Shown in pieces: positions 28,280 to 40,777 of a stretch of 64,000 nt of DNA. Source of the DNA: Aeromicrobium chenweiae (GTDB lineage Bacteria > Actinomycetota > Actinomycetes > Propionibacteriales > Nocardioidaceae); the NCBI RefSeq assembly GCF_003065605.1, contig NZ_CP026952.1:3038001-3102000 (forward strand). The letters are read 5' to 3'. The notes below the pieces were generated by a model that worked only from the letters and a program-made list of their open reading frames with translations, was not told where the DNA came from and did no database searches. Numbering within the stretch: position 1 is the stretch's first letter; each line of letters begins with the position of its first letter. The position numbers and the translations under genes are program-made.

Positions 28280-28515
28280 GCCTCGGACACCTCGGCGGAC
28301 GACGACTCGACGATGCCGAGTTCGCGCTCGCGCATCACGGTGTAGATCCGGGCGATGTCCTTGCGCACTGCCCGCAGTCGGGCAGTGTTGTCGAGCTGGC
28401 CGGTCGCGTTCTGGAAGCGCAGGTTGAACAGCTCTTCCTTCGCCTCGGCCAGCTTCTCGGCCAGGTCGTCGACGCTCACGGCGCGCAGCTCGGCGGCGGT
28501 GGTCACGGCTGCCAT
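28276..28515 (-). CDS. rpmC: 50S ribosomal protein L29
   Basis: 79 aa from the ATG at 28515, which shares a base with the rplP stop (TGATG). A GTG one codon earlier is possible. Helical hairpin with [20 protein letters not shown] and the C-terminal [15 protein letters not shown]. It sits at the nascent-chain exit, the docking area for SRP and trigger factor. Confidence 0.96.
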   Translation of the reverse strand: MAAVTTAAELRAVSVDDLAEKLAEAKEELFNLRFQNATGQLDNTARLRAVRKDIARIYTVMRERELGIVESSSAEVSEA

Positions 28516-28934
28516 CACAGCTCACCTGTCTCTCGGGTGATGAAACGGGCCTTCATGGGAAGCTTGTGGATCGCGCGGCGCATGGCCTCGCGAGCCGTCT
28601 TCTCGTCGACACCGGACAGCTCGAACATGACGCGTCCGGGCTTGACGTTGGCGACCCACCACTCGGGCGATCCCTTGCCGGAACCCATGCGGGTCTCGGC
28701 GGGCTTCTTGGTCAGCGGGCGGTCGGGGTAGATGTTGATCCACACCTTGCCGCCACGCTTGATGTGACGCGTCATGGCGATACGAGCGGACTCGATCTGA
28801 CGGTTCGTCACGTAGGCGGCGGTCACGCACTGGATGCCGTAGTCACCGAACGCCAGCTCGGTTCCGCCCTTGGCGGCGCCGCGGCGGGCGGGGTGGTGCT
28901 GCTTGCGGTACTTGACCCTACGGGGCATCAACAT
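28515..28934 (-). CDS. rplP: 50S ribosomal protein L16
   Basis: 139 aa. The ATG at 28934 ([19 protein letters not shown]) was chosen because a ggggaggg ribosome binding site is 6 bases upstream and the actinobacterial family starts ML-PRRVK. L16 helps place the A-site t[23 protein letters not shown] is typical. The start overlaps the rpsC stop (TGATG). Confidence 0.97.
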   Translation of the reverse strand: MLMPRRVKYRKQHHPARRGAAKGGTELAFGDYGIQCVTAAYVTNRQIESARIAMTRHIKRGGKVWINIYPDRPLTKKPAETRMGSGKGSPEWWVANVKPGRVMFELSGVDEKTAREAMRRAIHKLPMKARFITRETGEL

Positions 28935-29761
28935 CAGGAACCCTCCCCTGCAGGAGTAGCGGCGACAGCCTCGGCCGGCGCCTGGGTCGGAGCGGCGTCG
29001 GTCGCCGGAGCGGCCTCGTCGCGAGCGGGACGCTCGGGACGACGCGCGCCACCAGCGGCTCCGCCGCGGGCGGGACGACGGTTGCTGCCGGGAGCGGCGG
29101 CACGCTTGGCAGCCTCTGCCTCGCGCTCGGCGCGGGTGCCCGCAACCTCGCCCTTGTAGATCCAGACCTTCACGCCGATGCGGCCGAAGGTCGTCTTGGC
29201 CTCGTAGAAGCCGTAGTCGACGTCAGCACGGAGCGTGTGCAGGGGCACGCGGCCCTCGCGGTAGAACTCCGAGCGCGACATCTCGGCGCCACCGAGGCGG
29301 CCCGAGCACTGGATACGGATGCCCTTGGCACCCGAGCGCATCGTCGACTGCATCGCCTTGCGCATGGCACGACGGAACTGGACGCGGCCCGAGAGCTGCT
29401 CGGCGACGCCCTGGGCGACCAGCTGCGCGTCCATCTCGGGGTTCTTGACCTCGAGGATGTTCAGCTGCACCTGCTTGCCCGTGAGCTTCTCGAGGTCGCC
29501 GCGGATGCGGTCGGCCTCGGCGCCACGGCGGCCGATGACGATGCCGGGACGAGCGGTGTGGATGTCGACGCGGACGCGGTCACGCGTGCGCTCGATCTCG
29601 ACACGGCTGATGCCGGCGCGGTCCATGCCCTTGGTGAGCATCCGACGGATCTGCACGTCTTCTCCGACGTAGCTCTTGTAGAGCTTGTCGGCGTACCAAC
29701 GGCTCTTGTGATCCGTCGAGATGCCCAGTCGGAACCCGTGCGGGTTGATTTTCTGTCCCAC
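28934..29761 (-). CDS. rpsC: 30S ribosomal protein S3
   Basis: 275 aa with a GTG start overlapping the rplV stop (TAGTG). KH domain around RTDHIRV-type motif [20 protein letters not shown], and C-terminal domain with [20 protein letters not shown]. The last 50 residues are an Ala/Pro/Arg-rich tail common in Actinobacteria. S3 forms the mRNA entry tunnel. Confidence 0.97.
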   Translation of the reverse strand: MGQKINPHGFRLGISTDHKSRWYADKLYKSYVGEDVQIRRMLTKGMDRAGISRVEIERTRDRVRVDIHTARPGIVIGRRGAEADRIRGDLEKLTGKQVQLNILEVKNPEMDAQLVAQGVAEQLSGRVQFRRAMRKAMQSTMRSGAKGIRIQCSGRLGGAEMSRSEFYREGRVPLHTLRADVDYGFYEAKTTFGRIGVKVWIYKGEVAGTRAEREAEAAKRAAAPGSNRRPARGGAAGGARRPERPARDEAAPATDAAPTQAPAEAVAATPAGEGS

Positions 29762-30219
29762 TATCGGGCCCCGCCCTTCTTCTTGGAGTTTTTGGTGGCC
29801 GCGGCGAGGCGCTTGCCCTCGACGAAGTCGGCCGGCTGGACGACCACCGTCAGGTGGCTGCTGCGCTTCAGGATGCGGTTGGCCGCACCCTTGGCGCGGG
29901 GACGCCAGCGCTTCATCGTCGGGCCCTCGTCCACGTGGACCGTGGTGATGATCAGCGAGGACCGGTCGAGGCCCTCGGTGGTCTCGGCGTTCGCAGCGGC
30001 GCTGTCGACGAGCTTGTAGAACACCTCGGCAACGGCCTGCGGAGCGAACTGCAGGGTCGCCAGGGCGTTGTCCACGGACTCGCCACGGATCAGGTCGCCG
30101 ATGCGGCGCGACTTCTGGGCAGTGACGCGCACGAAGCGGGCCACGGCGAACGCGCCGGGCTCGTCGCCCAGCAGCCGCTCGCGCCGTGCGCTCACGCTGT
30201 CACGGGTAGCTGCACTCAT
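29761..30219 (-). CDS. rplV: 50S ribosomal protein L22
   Basis: 152 aa. The hairpin that lines the peptide exit tunnel is seen at [20 protein letters not shown], and the N-terminal [20 protein letters not shown] is typical. Both N- and C-terminal extensions are longer than in E. coli. The start overlaps the rpsS stop by 4 bases. Confidence 0.97.
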   Translation of the reverse strand: MSAATRDSVSARRERLLGDEPGAFAVARFVRVTAQKSRRIGDLIRGESVDNALATLQFAPQAVAEVFYKLVDSAAANAETTEGLDRSSLIITTVHVDEGPTMKRWRPRAKGAANRILKRSSHLTVVVQPADFVEGKRLAAATKNSKKKGGAR

Positions 30220-30497
30220 CGCCTCTTCGCCTTCCGGTCGTCCTTCTCGTGTCCGCGGAACGTGCGGGTCGGGGCGAACTCGCCCAGCTTGTGACCCACC
30301 ATCGAGTCCGTGATGAACACGGGCACGTGCTTGCGGCCGTCGTGCACGGCGATCGTGTGTCCGATGAAGGACGGCAGGATCATCGAGCGGCGCGACCAGG
30401 TCTTGATCACGGTGTGGGTGTCGGCGGCGTTCTGCGCGTCGACCTTCTTCTCGAGGTGCCCGTCGACGAACGGGCCCTTCTTCAAACTACGTGGCAT
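30216..30497 (-). CDS. rpsS: 30S ribosomal protein S19
   Basis: 93 aa, normal length. [40 protein letters not shown] and [20 protein letters not shown] define it. It binds the 16S head together with S13. It follows rplB by 17 bases. Confidence 0.98.
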   Translation of the reverse strand: MPRSLKKGPFVDGHLEKKVDAQNAADTHTVIKTWSRRSMILPSFIGHTIAVHDGRKHVPVFITDSMVGHKLGEFAPTRTFRGHEKDDRKAKRR

Positions 30498-30514
30498 CTG
30501 TTAACCAATCCTTC

Positions 30515-31342
30515 TCAGCGGCCGGACTTGCGGCGGCGGACGATCTGGGAGTCGCTGGCCTTGCGCTTGCGCGTACGGCCTTCCGGCTTGCCCCACGGGG
30601 AGACCGGGTGACGTCCACCGGACGTCTTGCCCTCACCACCACCGTGCGGGTGGTCGACCGGGTTCATGGCGACACCACGGACGGTCGGGCGCTTGCCCTT
30701 CCAGCGGTTGCGGCCAGCCTTGCCCCAGTTGATGTTCGACTGCTCGGCGTTGCCGACCTCGCCGATCGTCGCGCGGCAGCGGACGTCGACGTAGCGCATC
30801 TCGCCCGAGGGCAGACGCAGCTGAGCCTTGTTGCCCTCCTTGGCGACGAGCTGCACGCGGACACCGGCCGAGCGGCCCATCTTCGCGCCACCACCGGGAC
30901 GGAGCTCCACAGCGTGGATCTGCGTGCCGACGGGGATGTTGCGCAGCGGCAGGTTGTTGCCCACCTTGATGTCGGCGGCAGCGCCGGCCTCGATGGCCTG
31001 GCCCTGCGCGATGCCGTCAGGCGCGATGATGTAGCGCTTCTCGCCGTCCGCGTAGTGCAGGAGCGCGATGCGCGCCGTGCGGTTGGGGTCGTACTCGATG
31101 TGAGCGACCTTCGCGGGGACGCCGTCCTTGTCGTAGCGACGGAAGTCGATGATGCGGTAGGCACGCTTGTGTCCACCGCCCTGGTGACGAGTCGTGATCC
31201 GGCCCTGGTTGTTGCGGCCACCCTTCTTGGGCAGCGGCTCCACCAGGGACTTCTCCGGCGTCGTGCGGGTGATCTCAGCGAAGTCAGCGACGCTGGAGCC
31301 ACGACGGCCCGGCGTTGTCGGCTTGTATTTGCGAATAGCCAT
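30515..31342 (-). CDS. rplB: 50S ribosomal protein L2
   Basis: 275 aa. Needed for subunit joining and peptidyl transfer. The key histidine motif [18 protein letters not shown] is intact, as are [20 protein letters not shown] and the Arg/Lys-rich C-terminus. It is 13 bases after rplW. Confidence 0.98.
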   Translation of the reverse strand: MAIRKYKPTTPGRRGSSVADFAEITRTTPEKSLVEPLPKKGGRNNQGRITTRHQGGGHKRAYRIIDFRRYDKDGVPAKVAHIEYDPNRTARIALLHYADGEKRYIIAPDGIAQGQAIEAGAAADIKVGNNLPLRNIPVGTQIHAVELRPGGGAKMGRSAGVRVQLVAKEGNKAQLRLPSGEMRYVDVRCRATIGEVGNAEQSNINWGKAGRNRWKGKRPTVRGVAMNPVDHPHGGGEGKTSGGRHPVSPWGKPEGRTRKRKASDSQIVRRRKSGR

Positions 31343-31355
31343 ATGTCCTCAGTCC

Positions 31356-31661
31356 TCAGGCGCTCGGCGTCGAGAAGATGTCGATGCTCTGACCGGCGGC
31401 GACACTCACGATTGCTCGCTTCGTGTCCTTGCGCTTGCCCAGGCCCGACTTCGTGCGACGAGTCTTGCCCTTGCGGTTGAGCGTGTTGACGGAAGTGACC
31501 TTGACGCCGAAGATCTTCTCGACGGCGATCTTGATCTCCGTCTTGTTGGCGTCGGGGTGCACCACGAACGTGTACTTGTTGTCGTCGAGGAGGCCGTAGC
31601 TCTTCTCGCTGACGACCGGCGCGATCAGAACGTCGCGGTGGTCCTTGTAGATCGTGCTCAC
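31356..31661 (-). CDS. rplW: 50S ribosomal protein L23
   Basis: 101 aa with a GTG start that overlaps the rplD stop by 4 bases (GTGA). [20 protein letters not shown] and the extended loop [20 protein letters not shown] are typical. L23 is the trigger-factor docking site at the tunnel exit. Confidence 0.97.
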   Translation of the reverse strand: MSTIYKDHRDVLIAPVVSEKSYGLLDDNKYTFVVHPDANKTEIKIAVEKIFGVKVTSVNTLNRKGKTRRTKSGLGKRKDTKRAIVSVAAGQSIDIFSTPSA

Positions 31662-32644
31662 TTGTCGTCTCCTGCCTTGGTGAAGCCGGCAGCCTCAGCC
31701 GTCTCGGCCGAGTCGAACCAGACCTCGGCCACGACGTCGTCGTAGCCCGCGTCATCGGCCGTGTGGAAGTGACCCTCGGCGCCCTTGACCTCGTGGCCCT
31801 TGGGAGCGTTGCCGCTCTTGAGGGGGGCCTTCGAGCCCGGACCGTAGGGCTGCGTCGCCGTGGCGTTGGCCGCGACGGTGCTGCCCTCGGCCGCGTCGGC
31901 AGCGGGAGCCTCAGCAGCAGCGGCCTTCTTGGCCGGAGCCTTCTTGGCGGCTGCCTTCTTGGGCGCCGGTGCGGCGTCCTTGCCCGAGACCTCGGTGGCC
32001 AGCTCGCTGAGGGCGACGGTGTCGCTGCCCTCGGCGGAACGTGCCGCGACGAACGCGTCGAACGCGGTCTGGGTGAAGACCAGGTCGTCAGCCTTCAGCA
32101 CGTCGTACGTGTTGAGCTGGTCGAAGGTCAGGATGACCGTGTTGTCGACGTTGCGCAGGCTCAGAGCCGTGACGGTGTCGGCACGGTCGACGACGATCAG
32201 CACGCGGGGGCGCGGGGTGAGCCCACGCAGCGTGGCGATCGCGGCCTTCGTGGACGGCGCGTCGCCGCCCACGATGCTCTCGACGACGTGCAGACGACCC
32301 GTGCGGGCCCGGTCGGACAGGGCGCCACGCAGAGCGGCAGCCTTCATCTTCTTGGGCGTGCGCTGGTCGTACGAACGCGGCGTCGGGCCGTGGACCGTTC
32401 CACCACCGTTGTACTGGGGTGCGCGGATCGAGCCCTGACGGGCGCGACCGGTGCCCTTCTGGCGGTAGGGCTTCTTGCCACCGCCGGACACCTCCCCGCG
32501 CGTCTTGGTGCTGTGCGTGCCCTGGCGCGCCGCAGCGAGCTGCGCGACGACGACCTGGTGGATCAGCGGGATGTTGGTCTGGACGTCGAAGATGTCGACG
32601 GGCAGCTGGGCATCAATGCTGCCCTTGGGAAGATCGAGTGCCAT
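31658..32644 (-). CDS. rplD: 50S ribosomal protein L4 with C-terminal sunset-like domain
   Basis: 328 aa, about 110 more than a standard L4. The L4 core ends near residue 220, with the tunnel loop [20 protein letters not shown] present. An Ala/Lys/Pro-rich linker ([20 protein letters not shown]) follows, then a separate module (about 268-328) with [13 protein letters not shown] and [16 protein letters not shown]. This matches the pattern of the actinobacterial sunset domain, in which an H, a Y and an AEVWF...AE.AEAAGF tail recur. The tail would leave the ribosome surface. Its function is unknown. The gene has normal S10-operon neighbours (4 bases after rplC, overlapping rplW). Confidence 0.95.
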   Translation of the reverse strand: MALDLPKGSIDAQLPVDIFDVQTNIPLIHQVVVAQLAAARQGTHSTKTRGEVSGGGKKPYRQKGTGRARQGSIRAPQYNGGGTVHGPTPRSYDQRTPKKMKAAALRGALSDRARTGRLHVVESIVGGDAPSTKAAIATLRGLTPRPRVLIVVDRADTVTALSLRNVDNTVILTFDQLNTYDVLKADDLVFTQTAFDAFVAARSAEGSDTVALSELATEVSGKDAAPAPKKAAAKKAPAKKAAAAEAPAADAAEGSTVAANATATQPYGPGSKAPLKSGNAPKGHEVKGAEGHFHTADDAGYDDVVAEVWFDSAETAEAAGFTKAGDDK

Positions 32645-32648
32645 GACG

Positions 32649-33305
32649 TCAGGCTCCCTTCACTGCAGAGCGGATGACGACGAGGGCACCCTTGGGGCCG
32701 GGAACGGCGCCCTTGATGAGGATGACGCCCTTGTCGATGTCGACCGCGTGGACCTTGAGGTTCTGGGTGGTGACCTGCTCGGCACCCATGTGGCCGGCCA
32801 TGCGCAGACCCTTGAAGACGCGACCCGGGGTGGCGCAGCCACCGATCGAGCCGGGCTTGCGGTGGTTGCGGTGCGCGCCGTGCGAGGCGCCCACGCCGGC
32901 GAAGCCGTGACGCTTCATGACGCCCGCGAAGCCCTTGCCCTTGCTGGTCGCGGTGACGTCGACGACGTCTCCGGCGGCGAAGATCTCCGGGGAGATCTCC
33001 TGGCCCAGCGTGAAGTCGGCAACGGCCTCGGTGCGGATCTCGACCACGTGGCGACGCGGCGTGACGCCGGCCTTCGCGAAGTGGCCGGCGACCGGCTTGT
33101 TGACCTTGCGGCCGTCGATCTCGCCGAAGCCGACCTGGACGGCGGAGTAGCCGTCGGCCTCACGCGTACGGATCTGCGTGACGACGTTGGTGTCGGCGGC
33201 GATCACGGTGACGGGAATGATCTTGTTGTCGGCATCCCAGACCTGGGTCATGCCGAGCTTGCGGCCGAGGAGGCCGCGCGTGGTGGCAGTGCTGGTGTCG
33301 CTCAT
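32649..33305 (-). CDS. rplC: 50S ribosomal protein L3
   Basis: 218 aa from the ATG at 33305. Residues after a short Ser/Thr N-terminus read [20 protein letters not shown]. The loop near the peptidyl-transferase centre ([20 protein letters not shown]) is intact. Spacing is 16 bases after rpsJ. Confidence 0.98.
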   Translation of the reverse strand: MSDTSTATTRGLLGRKLGMTQVWDADNKIIPVTVIAADTNVVTQIRTREADGYSAVQVGFGEIDGRKVNKPVAGHFAKAGVTPRRHVVEIRTEAVADFTLGQEISPEIFAAGDVVDVTATSKGKGFAGVMKRHGFAGVGASHGAHRNHRKPGSIGGCATPGRVFKGLRMAGHMGAEQVTTQNLKVHAVDIDKGVILIKGAVPGPKGALVVIRSAVKGA

Positions 33306-33321
33306 TGGTCGCTGACTCCCC

Positions 33322-33630
33322 TCAGAGCTTGATCTCGATGTCGACACCGGCAGGCAGGTCGAGACGCATGAGCGAGTCGACTGTCTTGGGCGTCGGGTCA
33401 ATGATGTCGATGAGGCGCTTGTGGGTGCGCATCTCGAAGTGCTCGCGGCTGTCCTTGTACTTGTGCGGCGAACGGATCACGCAGAAAACGTTCTTCTCGG
33501 TGGGCAACGGCACCGGTCCTGCGACCTTGGCGCCCGTGCGCGTCACCGTGTCGACGATCTTGCGTGCCGACGTGTCAATGACCTCGTGGTCGTAGGCCTT
33601 GAGCCGGATACGGATTTTTTGTCCCGCCAT
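33322..33630 (-). CDS. rpsJ: 30S ribosomal protein S10
   Basis: 102 aa. [20 protein letters not shown] and [20 protein letters not shown] are diagnostic. Besides its ribosomal role the family also acts as the NusE antitermination factor. First gene of the long S10-spc run that ends at rplO. Confidence 0.98.
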   Translation of the reverse strand: MAGQKIRIRLKAYDHEVIDTSARKIVDTVTRTGAKVAGPVPLPTEKNVFCVIRSPHKYKDSREHFEMRTHKRLIDIIDPTPKTVDSLMRLDLPAGVDIEIKL

Positions 33631-33983
33631 GCTCTCGCTTGTCCTTTACGTTCGTTCGCTTCGCAGTCTCGCCCCGGATCGAGGGAGAAAGGCTCCTCCC
33701 TCCCGCCGACCCCCGAGGTCGGGCGTGTCGCGGCCCAGCGGGCACATGCGTCACACACTTCTCGAGTTAGGTGGTTGGACCCGCCTCAGGCGGGACAAGC
33801 TCGATCTCAGTTTCGGCACCGGCGTCATGAATCGGCGTGAGAACCGGACGGTCGGCACCCCAGCGATCGAGCCGGAGCAACCGAACTAGTTTGACAGACT
33901 CCTGCGGTGAAAGACAAATCGGCCCCTGTCTCAGTCCCCGGGACGCGGCGAGGGCTGTGCCCGCCGGTCCCTACGGTGTGTCC
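33631..33983. promoter_or_regulatory. Divergent control region between S10 operon and YeeE gene (353 bases)
   Basis: No gene was found. The region must hold the S10 promoter, but no convincing -35/-10 pair was seen on the minus strand. The rpsJ leader contains GC-rich repeats (for example a perfect cccgcct/aggcggg stem at 33780-33794) that could serve in L4-type feedback. On the plus strand a perfect TTGACA (33891-33896) has only a poor -10 (acaaat, 33914-33919). Confidence 0.4.
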
Positions 33984-35228
33984 ATGACCACCCTCCTCGG
34001 CCCCGCCCCCACCTGCGCCCTCCCGCCGCCGCAGGAGCAGGCTCCCCCGGTCCAGCGCGGACCGCTCGCCGGCGTCGCCCTCGTCTCGGCGCTGCTGCTC
34101 GTCGTCGTCGGCACCCAGCACGGCGCGAAGTTCGCGGTGCTGCTCGCCCTGGGCCTCGGCCTCGGAATCGCCCTGTTCCACGCGCGGTTCGGCTTCACCT
34201 CCGGATGGCGACAGCTCGTGGCGGTCGGCAATGGCGCGGGTGTGCGTGCGCACGCGCTGCTGCTCGGCACGGCCGCGACGCTGTGCATGATCCTGCTCGC
34301 GTCCGGCACGGGCCTGTTCGGCTCGACGCCGCAGCCGGCGGCCGGCTCGATCGGGGTCGCCCTCCTGCTCGGCTCGTTCCTGTTCGGCCTCGGCATGCAG
34401 CTCGGTGGCGCGTGCGCCTCCGGGACGCTCTTCGCGGTCGGCTCCGGGCAGTCCAGCGTCCTCGTGACGCTGGTGGGCTTCATCGTCGGCTCGGTGCTCT
34501 ACACCTGGCAGTTCGACCTGGTGGACGACCTGCCCACCTGGGACCCTGTGCTCCTGCAGGACCACCTCGGCTACGGCGGTGCGTGGGCCGTCACGATCGT
34601 CGCGCTGCTCGCGATCGTCGCGGGCAGCCGCGCCTACCAGGCCCGGCGGAACCCCCCGCCCACCGGACGCCCGCCCACCGCGCAGGGCATCGCCCGGGTG
34701 TGGCGCGGCTCGTGGCCCATGCTGGTCGGGGCCGTCGTCCTCGCCGTGCTGGCCGCGGGTGTGCTGCTCGTGTCGGGTGGCATCTGGGGCGTCACGAGCG
34801 CGTTCGCCCTGTGGGGCGCCAAGCTGCTGCAGCTCGTCGGGCTGCACCCCGAGGGCTGGGCGTTCTGGCAGCAGCCCGTGATGTCGGACCAGCTGGCCGG
34901 ATCGGTCCTCGCGGACAAGAACTCGCTCACCAACATCGGCATCATCCTCGGTGCCGCCGTCGCAGCGACGCTCGCGGGCGTGTGGTCGTTCCGCCACCGG
35001 TTCAACGGCAAGGAGGTCGCCGCAGCGTTCATCGGCGGCATCCTGCTGGGCATCGGCGCCCGGCTCGCCTCGGGCTGCAACATCGGCGCCTACCTCGGCG
35101 GCATCTCCACCGGCAGCCTCTCGGGCTGGATCTGGGGCCTGGTGGCGCTCGCGGGCACGTGGGTCGGCCTGAAGCTGCGTCCGCTCTTCGGGCTCGCGGT
35201 GCCGCGCTCGGACGACAGCGTCTGCTGA
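33984..35228 (+). CDS. YeeE/YedE family membrane transporter
   Basis: 414 aa from the ATG at 33984, mostly hydrophobic with about ten membrane segments. The Cys motifs of the family are present twice: FGLGMQLGGACASGTLFAVG and GIGARLASGCNIGAYLGGIS. Characterised members (TsuA, PmpAB) carry thiosulfate or other sulfur compounds, passing them along conserved cysteines. Most partner with a TusA/SirA-like sulfur carrier. None is next to this gene, so the substrate is open. It is divergent from the S10 operon. Confidence 0.85.
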   Translation: MTTLLGPAPTCALPPPQEQAPPVQRGPLAGVALVSALLLVVVGTQHGAKFAVLLALGLGLGIALFHARFGFTSGWRQLVAVGNGAGVRAHALLLGTAATLCMILLASGTGLFGSTPQPAAGSIGVALLLGSFLFGLGMQLGGACASGTLFAVGSGQSSVLVTLVGFIVGSVLYTWQFDLVDDLPTWDPVLLQDHLGYGGAWAVTIVALLAIVAGSRAYQARRNPPPTGRPPTAQGIARVWRGSWPMLVGAVVLAVLAAGVLLVSGGIWGVTSAFALWGAKLLQLVGLHPEGWAFWQQPVMSDQLAGSVLADKNSLTNIGIILGAAVAATLAGVWSFRHRFNGKEVAAAFIGGILLGIGARLASGCNIGAYLGGISTGSLSGWIWGLVALAGTWVGLKLRPLFGLAVPRSDDSVC

Positions 35229-35241
35229 CCCGCGCGGTCCG

Positions 35242-36156
35242 CTAGTGGTGGACGTGGTGCTCGGAGTCCTGGTGCCCGGCCGGCTCGATCTGGAACGTGG
35301 AGTGCTCGACGTCGAAGTGGCTCGACAGGCACGCGCGGAGCCGGTCGAGCACCGCGTGCGCCTCGTCCATCCCGGTGACGTCGTCGTCCACGACCACGTG
35401 CGCGCTCATCACCGGCATCCCCGAGGTGATGGTCCAGACGTGCAGGTCGTGGACGTCCTTGACGCCCTCGGTCCCGACGATGTGGTCACGCAGCTCGACG
35501 AGGTCGACGTCGCTGGGTGTCGACTCCAGCAGGACCTCGACGACGTCCCTGAGCAGGGAGATCGCGCGGGGCAGGATCATCGCGGCGATCACGAGGGACG
35601 CGACCGCATCGGCGGCGTACCAGCCGGTCCAGACGATGATCACCGCTGAGACGAGCACCGCCACCGAGCCGAGCGCGTCGCCCACGACCTCGAGGTACGC
35701 GCCACGGACGTTGAGGTTGTTCTCCGAGCCCCGGCGAAGCAGCAGCAGACCGACGAGGTTGGCCAGCAGGCCGATCCCACCGGCCACGAGCACCAGGCTG
35801 CCGTCGAGCTCGGGGGCGTCCCCGAAACGGCGTACCGCGCTCACCGCGACCCACGCCGCCAGCCCGATCAGGATGAGCCCGTTGAGTCCCGCGGCGAGGA
35901 TCTCGGTGCGCTGGTAGCCGAACGACCGCCGCGAGCCCGGCCCTCCCCCGCGCTGGGCCACGGTGATGGCGGCGAGCGCCATGACGATGCCGAACGAGTC
36001 GCCGAGCACGTGGCCCGCGTCCGCGAGCAGCGCGAGGCTCCCGGTCACGACGGCGACGACGGCCTCGACGACGAGCACCACGAGGGACAGCCCGAGCACC
36101 GTGGCGAGACGCCCGCGGTGCTGCACGCCTGAGCCGTGCGCGTGATCGTGTCCCAT
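35242..36156 (-). CDS. Cation diffusion facilitator (CzcD/ZitB-like) metal exporter
   Basis: 304 aa. A His-rich start (MGHDHAHGSG) and end (DSEHHVHH) flank six membrane segments. The metal-site HxxxD pairs are seen as LLADAGHVLGDSFGIV and AYLEVVGDALGSVAVL, and the cytosolic domain (HDLHVWTITSGMPVMSAHVV) is typical. It exports zinc or similar divalent ions in exchange for protons. Convergent with the YeeE gene (13-base gap). No regulator is adjacent. Confidence 0.93.
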   Translation of the reverse strand: MGHDHAHGSGVQHRGRLATVLGLSLVVLVVEAVVAVVTGSLALLADAGHVLGDSFGIVMALAAITVAQRGGGPGSRRSFGYQRTEILAAGLNGLILIGLAAWVAVSAVRRFGDAPELDGSLVLVAGGIGLLANLVGLLLLRRGSENNLNVRGAYLEVVGDALGSVAVLVSAVIIVWTGWYAADAVASLVIAAMILPRAISLLRDVVEVLLESTPSDVDLVELRDHIVGTEGVKDVHDLHVWTITSGMPVMSAHVVVDDDVTGMDEAHAVLDRLRACLSSHFDVEHSTFQIEPAGHQDSEHHVHH

Positions 36157-36225
36157 GGGTCAAGGCTAGGCCGTCGGCCCCAGCACCACGACCTCGTCCC
36201 CGTCCCACGGCCGGTGCAACGCCAA

Positions 36226-36257
36226 GGGCCCCGCCCAGCCGAAGCTGGACGGGGCCC
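36226..36257 (-). terminator. Terminator after tuf
   Basis: Fourteen-base arms (gggccccgcccagc / gctggacggggccc) pair with one mismatch. On the minus strand the loop reads C(TTCG)G, a very stable tetraloop. It lies 38 bases after the tuf stop, followed by a short T-poor tail. Confidence 0.75.
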
Positions 36258-36295
36258 TCGCAGAGAGCAGGTTGCCAATCAGATGTTGGCAGTGC

Positions 36296-37489
36296 TCACT
36301 TGTTGATCTTCGTGACGCGACCTGCGCCGACCGTGCGGCCACCCTCGCGGATGGCGAAGCGCAGGCCTTCCTCCATGGCGATCGGCTGGATCAGCTGAAC
36401 GCTCATCTCGGTGTTGTCGCCGGGCATGACCATCTCGGTGCCCTCGGGCAGCGTGACGACGCCGGTGACGTCCGTGGTGCGGAAGTAGAACTGCGGACGG
36501 TAGTTGTTGAAGAACGGCGTGTGACGGCCGCCCTCCTCCTTCGACAGGATGTAGACCTGGCCCTCGAACTCCGTGTGGGGAGTCGTGGAACCGGGAGCGA
36601 TGATGACCATGCCGCGCTCGACGTCCTCGCGCTTGGTACCACGCAGGAGCAGTCCGACGTTCTCGCCGGCCTGTCCCTCGTCGAGCAGCTTGCGGAACAT
36701 CTCGATGCCGGTGACCGTCGTGGTCTGCTTGGTCTCACGGATGCCGACGATGTCGACGGTCTCGTTGACCTTGATGACGCCACGCTCGATACGACCGGTG
36801 ATGACGGTTCCACGACCGGTGATCGTGAAGACGTCCTCGACGGGCATGAGGAACGGCTTGTCCGTCTCACGCGGGGGCATCGGGATGTAGTCGTCGACGG
36901 CCTGCATGAGCTCCAGGACCGACTCGCCCCACTTCTCGTCGCCGGCCAGAGCCGGAACGGCGGCGACCCGGACGACCGGGACGTTGTCGCCGTCGAAGTC
37001 CTGGTCGCTGAGCAGCTCCCGGACCTCCATCTCGACAAGCTCGAGGATCTCTTCGTCATCGACCATGTCGCACTTGTTGAGCGCGACGACCATCGCGGGC
37101 ACGCCGACCTGGCGAGCGAGCAGCACGTGCTCGCGCGTCTGGGGCATGGGTCCGTCGGTGGCGGCGACCACGAGGATCGCGCCATCCATCTGAGCCGCAC
37201 CGGTGATCATGTTCTTGACGTAGTCCGCGTGGCCCGGGCAGTCGACGTGCGCGTAGTGGCGGTTCTCGGTCTGGTACTCGACGTGCGAGATGGAGATCGT
37301 GATGCCGCGCTGGCGCTCTTCCGGGGCCTTGTCGATCTGATCGAAGGCCGAAGCCTCGTTCAGATCGGGGTACTTGTCGTGCAGCACCTTGGTGATCGCC
37401 GCGGTAAGAGTCGTCTTACCGTGGTCGATGTGACCGATGGTGCCGATGTTCATGTGCGGCTTGGTCCGCTCGAACTTCGCCTTAGCCAC
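36296..37489 (-). CDS. tuf: Elongation factor Tu
   Basis: 397 aa with a GTG start and aaggag ribosome binding site. It delivers aminoacyl-tRNA to the ribosome. G1 [12 protein letters not shown]3 [12 protein letters not shown] and G4 NKCDMVD are intact, and domains 2-3 are complete (normal length). Last gene of rpsL-rpsG-fusA-tuf, with a UUCG-loop terminator behind it. An inverted repeat ggccatct-tatg-agatggtcc (37557-37576) lies between fusA and tuf. Confidence 0.99.
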   Translation of the reverse strand: MAKAKFERTKPHMNIGTIGHIDHGKTTLTAAITKVLHDKYPDLNEASAFDQIDKAPEERQRGITISISHVEYQTENRHYAHVDCPGHADYVKNMITGAAQMDGAILVVAATDGPMPQTREHVLLARQVGVPAMVVALNKCDMVDDEEILELVEMEVRELLSDQDFDGDNVPVVRVAAVPALAGDEKWGESVLELMQAVDDYIPMPPRETDKPFLMPVEDVFTITGRGTVITGRIERGVIKVNETVDIVGIRETKQTTTVTGIEMFRKLLDEGQAGENVGLLLRGTKREDVERGMVIIAPGSTTPHTEFEGQVYILSKEEGGRHTPFFNNYRPQFYFRTTDVTGVVTLPEGTEMVMPGDNTEMSVQLIQPIAMEEGLRFAIREGGRTVGAGRVTKINK

Positions 37490-37580
37490 TTGGGGCTCCT
37501 TCTTCGAATTGGTTGCTGTTGAACGCCGTCGGATACTCGCGGCACGAGTCCCTCAGGCCATCTTATGAGATGGTCCGCTG

Positions 37581-39692
<2,112 letters not shown>

Positions 39693-39760
39693 GAGTGTGA
39701 TCGCTTCCTTTGATGCGGGGCCCCCGCCGGGTCACGGCGAGGAGTGGTGGTGGTGCTGAC

Positions 39761-40231
39761 TTACCAGCGGTAGTGAGCGAACGCCTTGTTGGCCTCGGCC
39801 ATCTTGTGCGTGTCCTCACGCTTCTTGACCGCGCCGCCGAGACCGTTGCTGGCGTCGAGCAGCTCGTTCATGAGGCGCTCGGCCATGGTCTTCTCACGAC
39901 GGGCGCCGGCGTAGCTGACGAGCCAGCGCAGGGCGAGCGTGTTCTGACGAACCGCGCGGACCTCGATCGGGACCTGGTAGGTCGCGCCGCCGACGCGGCG
40001 GCTCTTGACCTCGATGGCGGGCTTGACGTTGTCGAGCGCGCGCTTGAGCGTGATGACCGGATCGGTGCCGGACTTCTCGCGGGTGCCCTCGAGTGCGGCG
40101 TAGACGATGCGCTGGGCGACCTGCTTCTTGCCGTCGACCAGGACCTTGTTGATGAGTGAAGTGACGAGCTGGCTCCCGTAGACGGGATCAGTCTCGACGA
40201 CGCGCTTGGGCGCGGGACCCTTACGAGGCAT
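39761..40231 (-). CDS. rpsG: 30S ribosomal protein S7
   Basis: 156 aa. It organises the 16S head. [20 protein letters not shown] and [20 protein letters not shown] are diagnostic. Its ATG shares a base with the rpsL stop (TAATG), so the two are coupled. Confidence 0.98.
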   Translation of the reverse strand: MPRKGPAPKRVVETDPVYGSQLVTSLINKVLVDGKKQVAQRIVYAALEGTREKSGTDPVITLKRALDNVKPAIEVKSRRVGGATYQVPIEVRAVRQNTLALRWLVSYAGARREKTMAERLMNELLDASNGLGGAVKKREDTHKMAEANKAFAHYRW

Positions 40232-40605
40232 TACTTCTTCTCCTTCTTGGCGCCGTACAGGCTGCGGGCCTGCTTGCGGCCCTTGACGGCCTGCGTGTCG
40301 AGGGCGCCGCGGATGATCTTGTAACGGACACCGGGCAGGTCCTTGACTCGGCCGCCGCGCACGAGCACGATCGAGTGCTCCTGCAGGTTGTGGCCCTCGC
40401 CGGGAATGTATGCAGTGACCTCGGTACCACTCGAGAGCTTCACACGGGCGACCTTGCGGAGCGCGGAGTTCGGCTTCTTCGGGGTGGTGGTGTAGACGCG
40501 GGTGCAGACACCGCGACGCTGAGGGGATCCCTTGAGCGCGGGGGTCGTCGTCTTGACGACCTTGCGCTGACGGCCCTTGCGGACCAGCTGGTTGATCGTG
40601 GGCAC
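40231..40605 (-). CDS. rpsL: 30S ribosomal protein S12
   Basis: 124 aa with a GTG start. The decoding-centre loops [17 protein letters not shown] and [20 protein letters not shown] are intact. The lysines in PKKPNS and the [12 protein letters not shown] loop are those of streptomycin-sensitive strains. First gene of the str operon. Confidence 0.98.
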   Translation of the reverse strand: MPTINQLVRKGRQRKVVKTTTPALKGSPQRRGVCTRVYTTTPKKPNSALRKVARVKLSSGTEVTAYIPGEGHNLQEHSIVLVRGGRVKDLPGVRYKIIRGALDTQAVKGRKQARSLYGAKKEKK

Positions 40606-40716
40606 TACAAACTTCCTTCTTCTGGCTGGCGCGAGCCATGAGTCGTGATGCGCTCACCGCCCCAAAGTTCTGGCGGGATGTGCGCAACGGCCTGATGAGT
40701 TCAGGCACAGCGCTAA

Positions 40717-40746
40717 ATACTACCCGGCTGCCCACGGAAGTTCCAA
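40717..40746 (-). promoter_or_regulatory. Promoter of the str operon (rpsL)
   Basis: On the minus strand: TTGGAA (40741-40746), an 18-base spacer and TAGTAT (40717-40722). The transcript would start about 105 bases before rpsL. The element lies in the gap behind the FAD/FeS dehydrogenase gene, so the str operon has its own start. Confidence 0.65.
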
Positions 40747-40777
40747 ACCGAGAGCACCCCGGTCCCGCCGCCCGCCG

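Noticed and set aside
33891..33919. TTGACA promoter for the YeeE gene
   Set aside because: The -35 is perfect but the hexamer at the right distance (acaaat) is poor, so it is only mentioned in the spacer entry.
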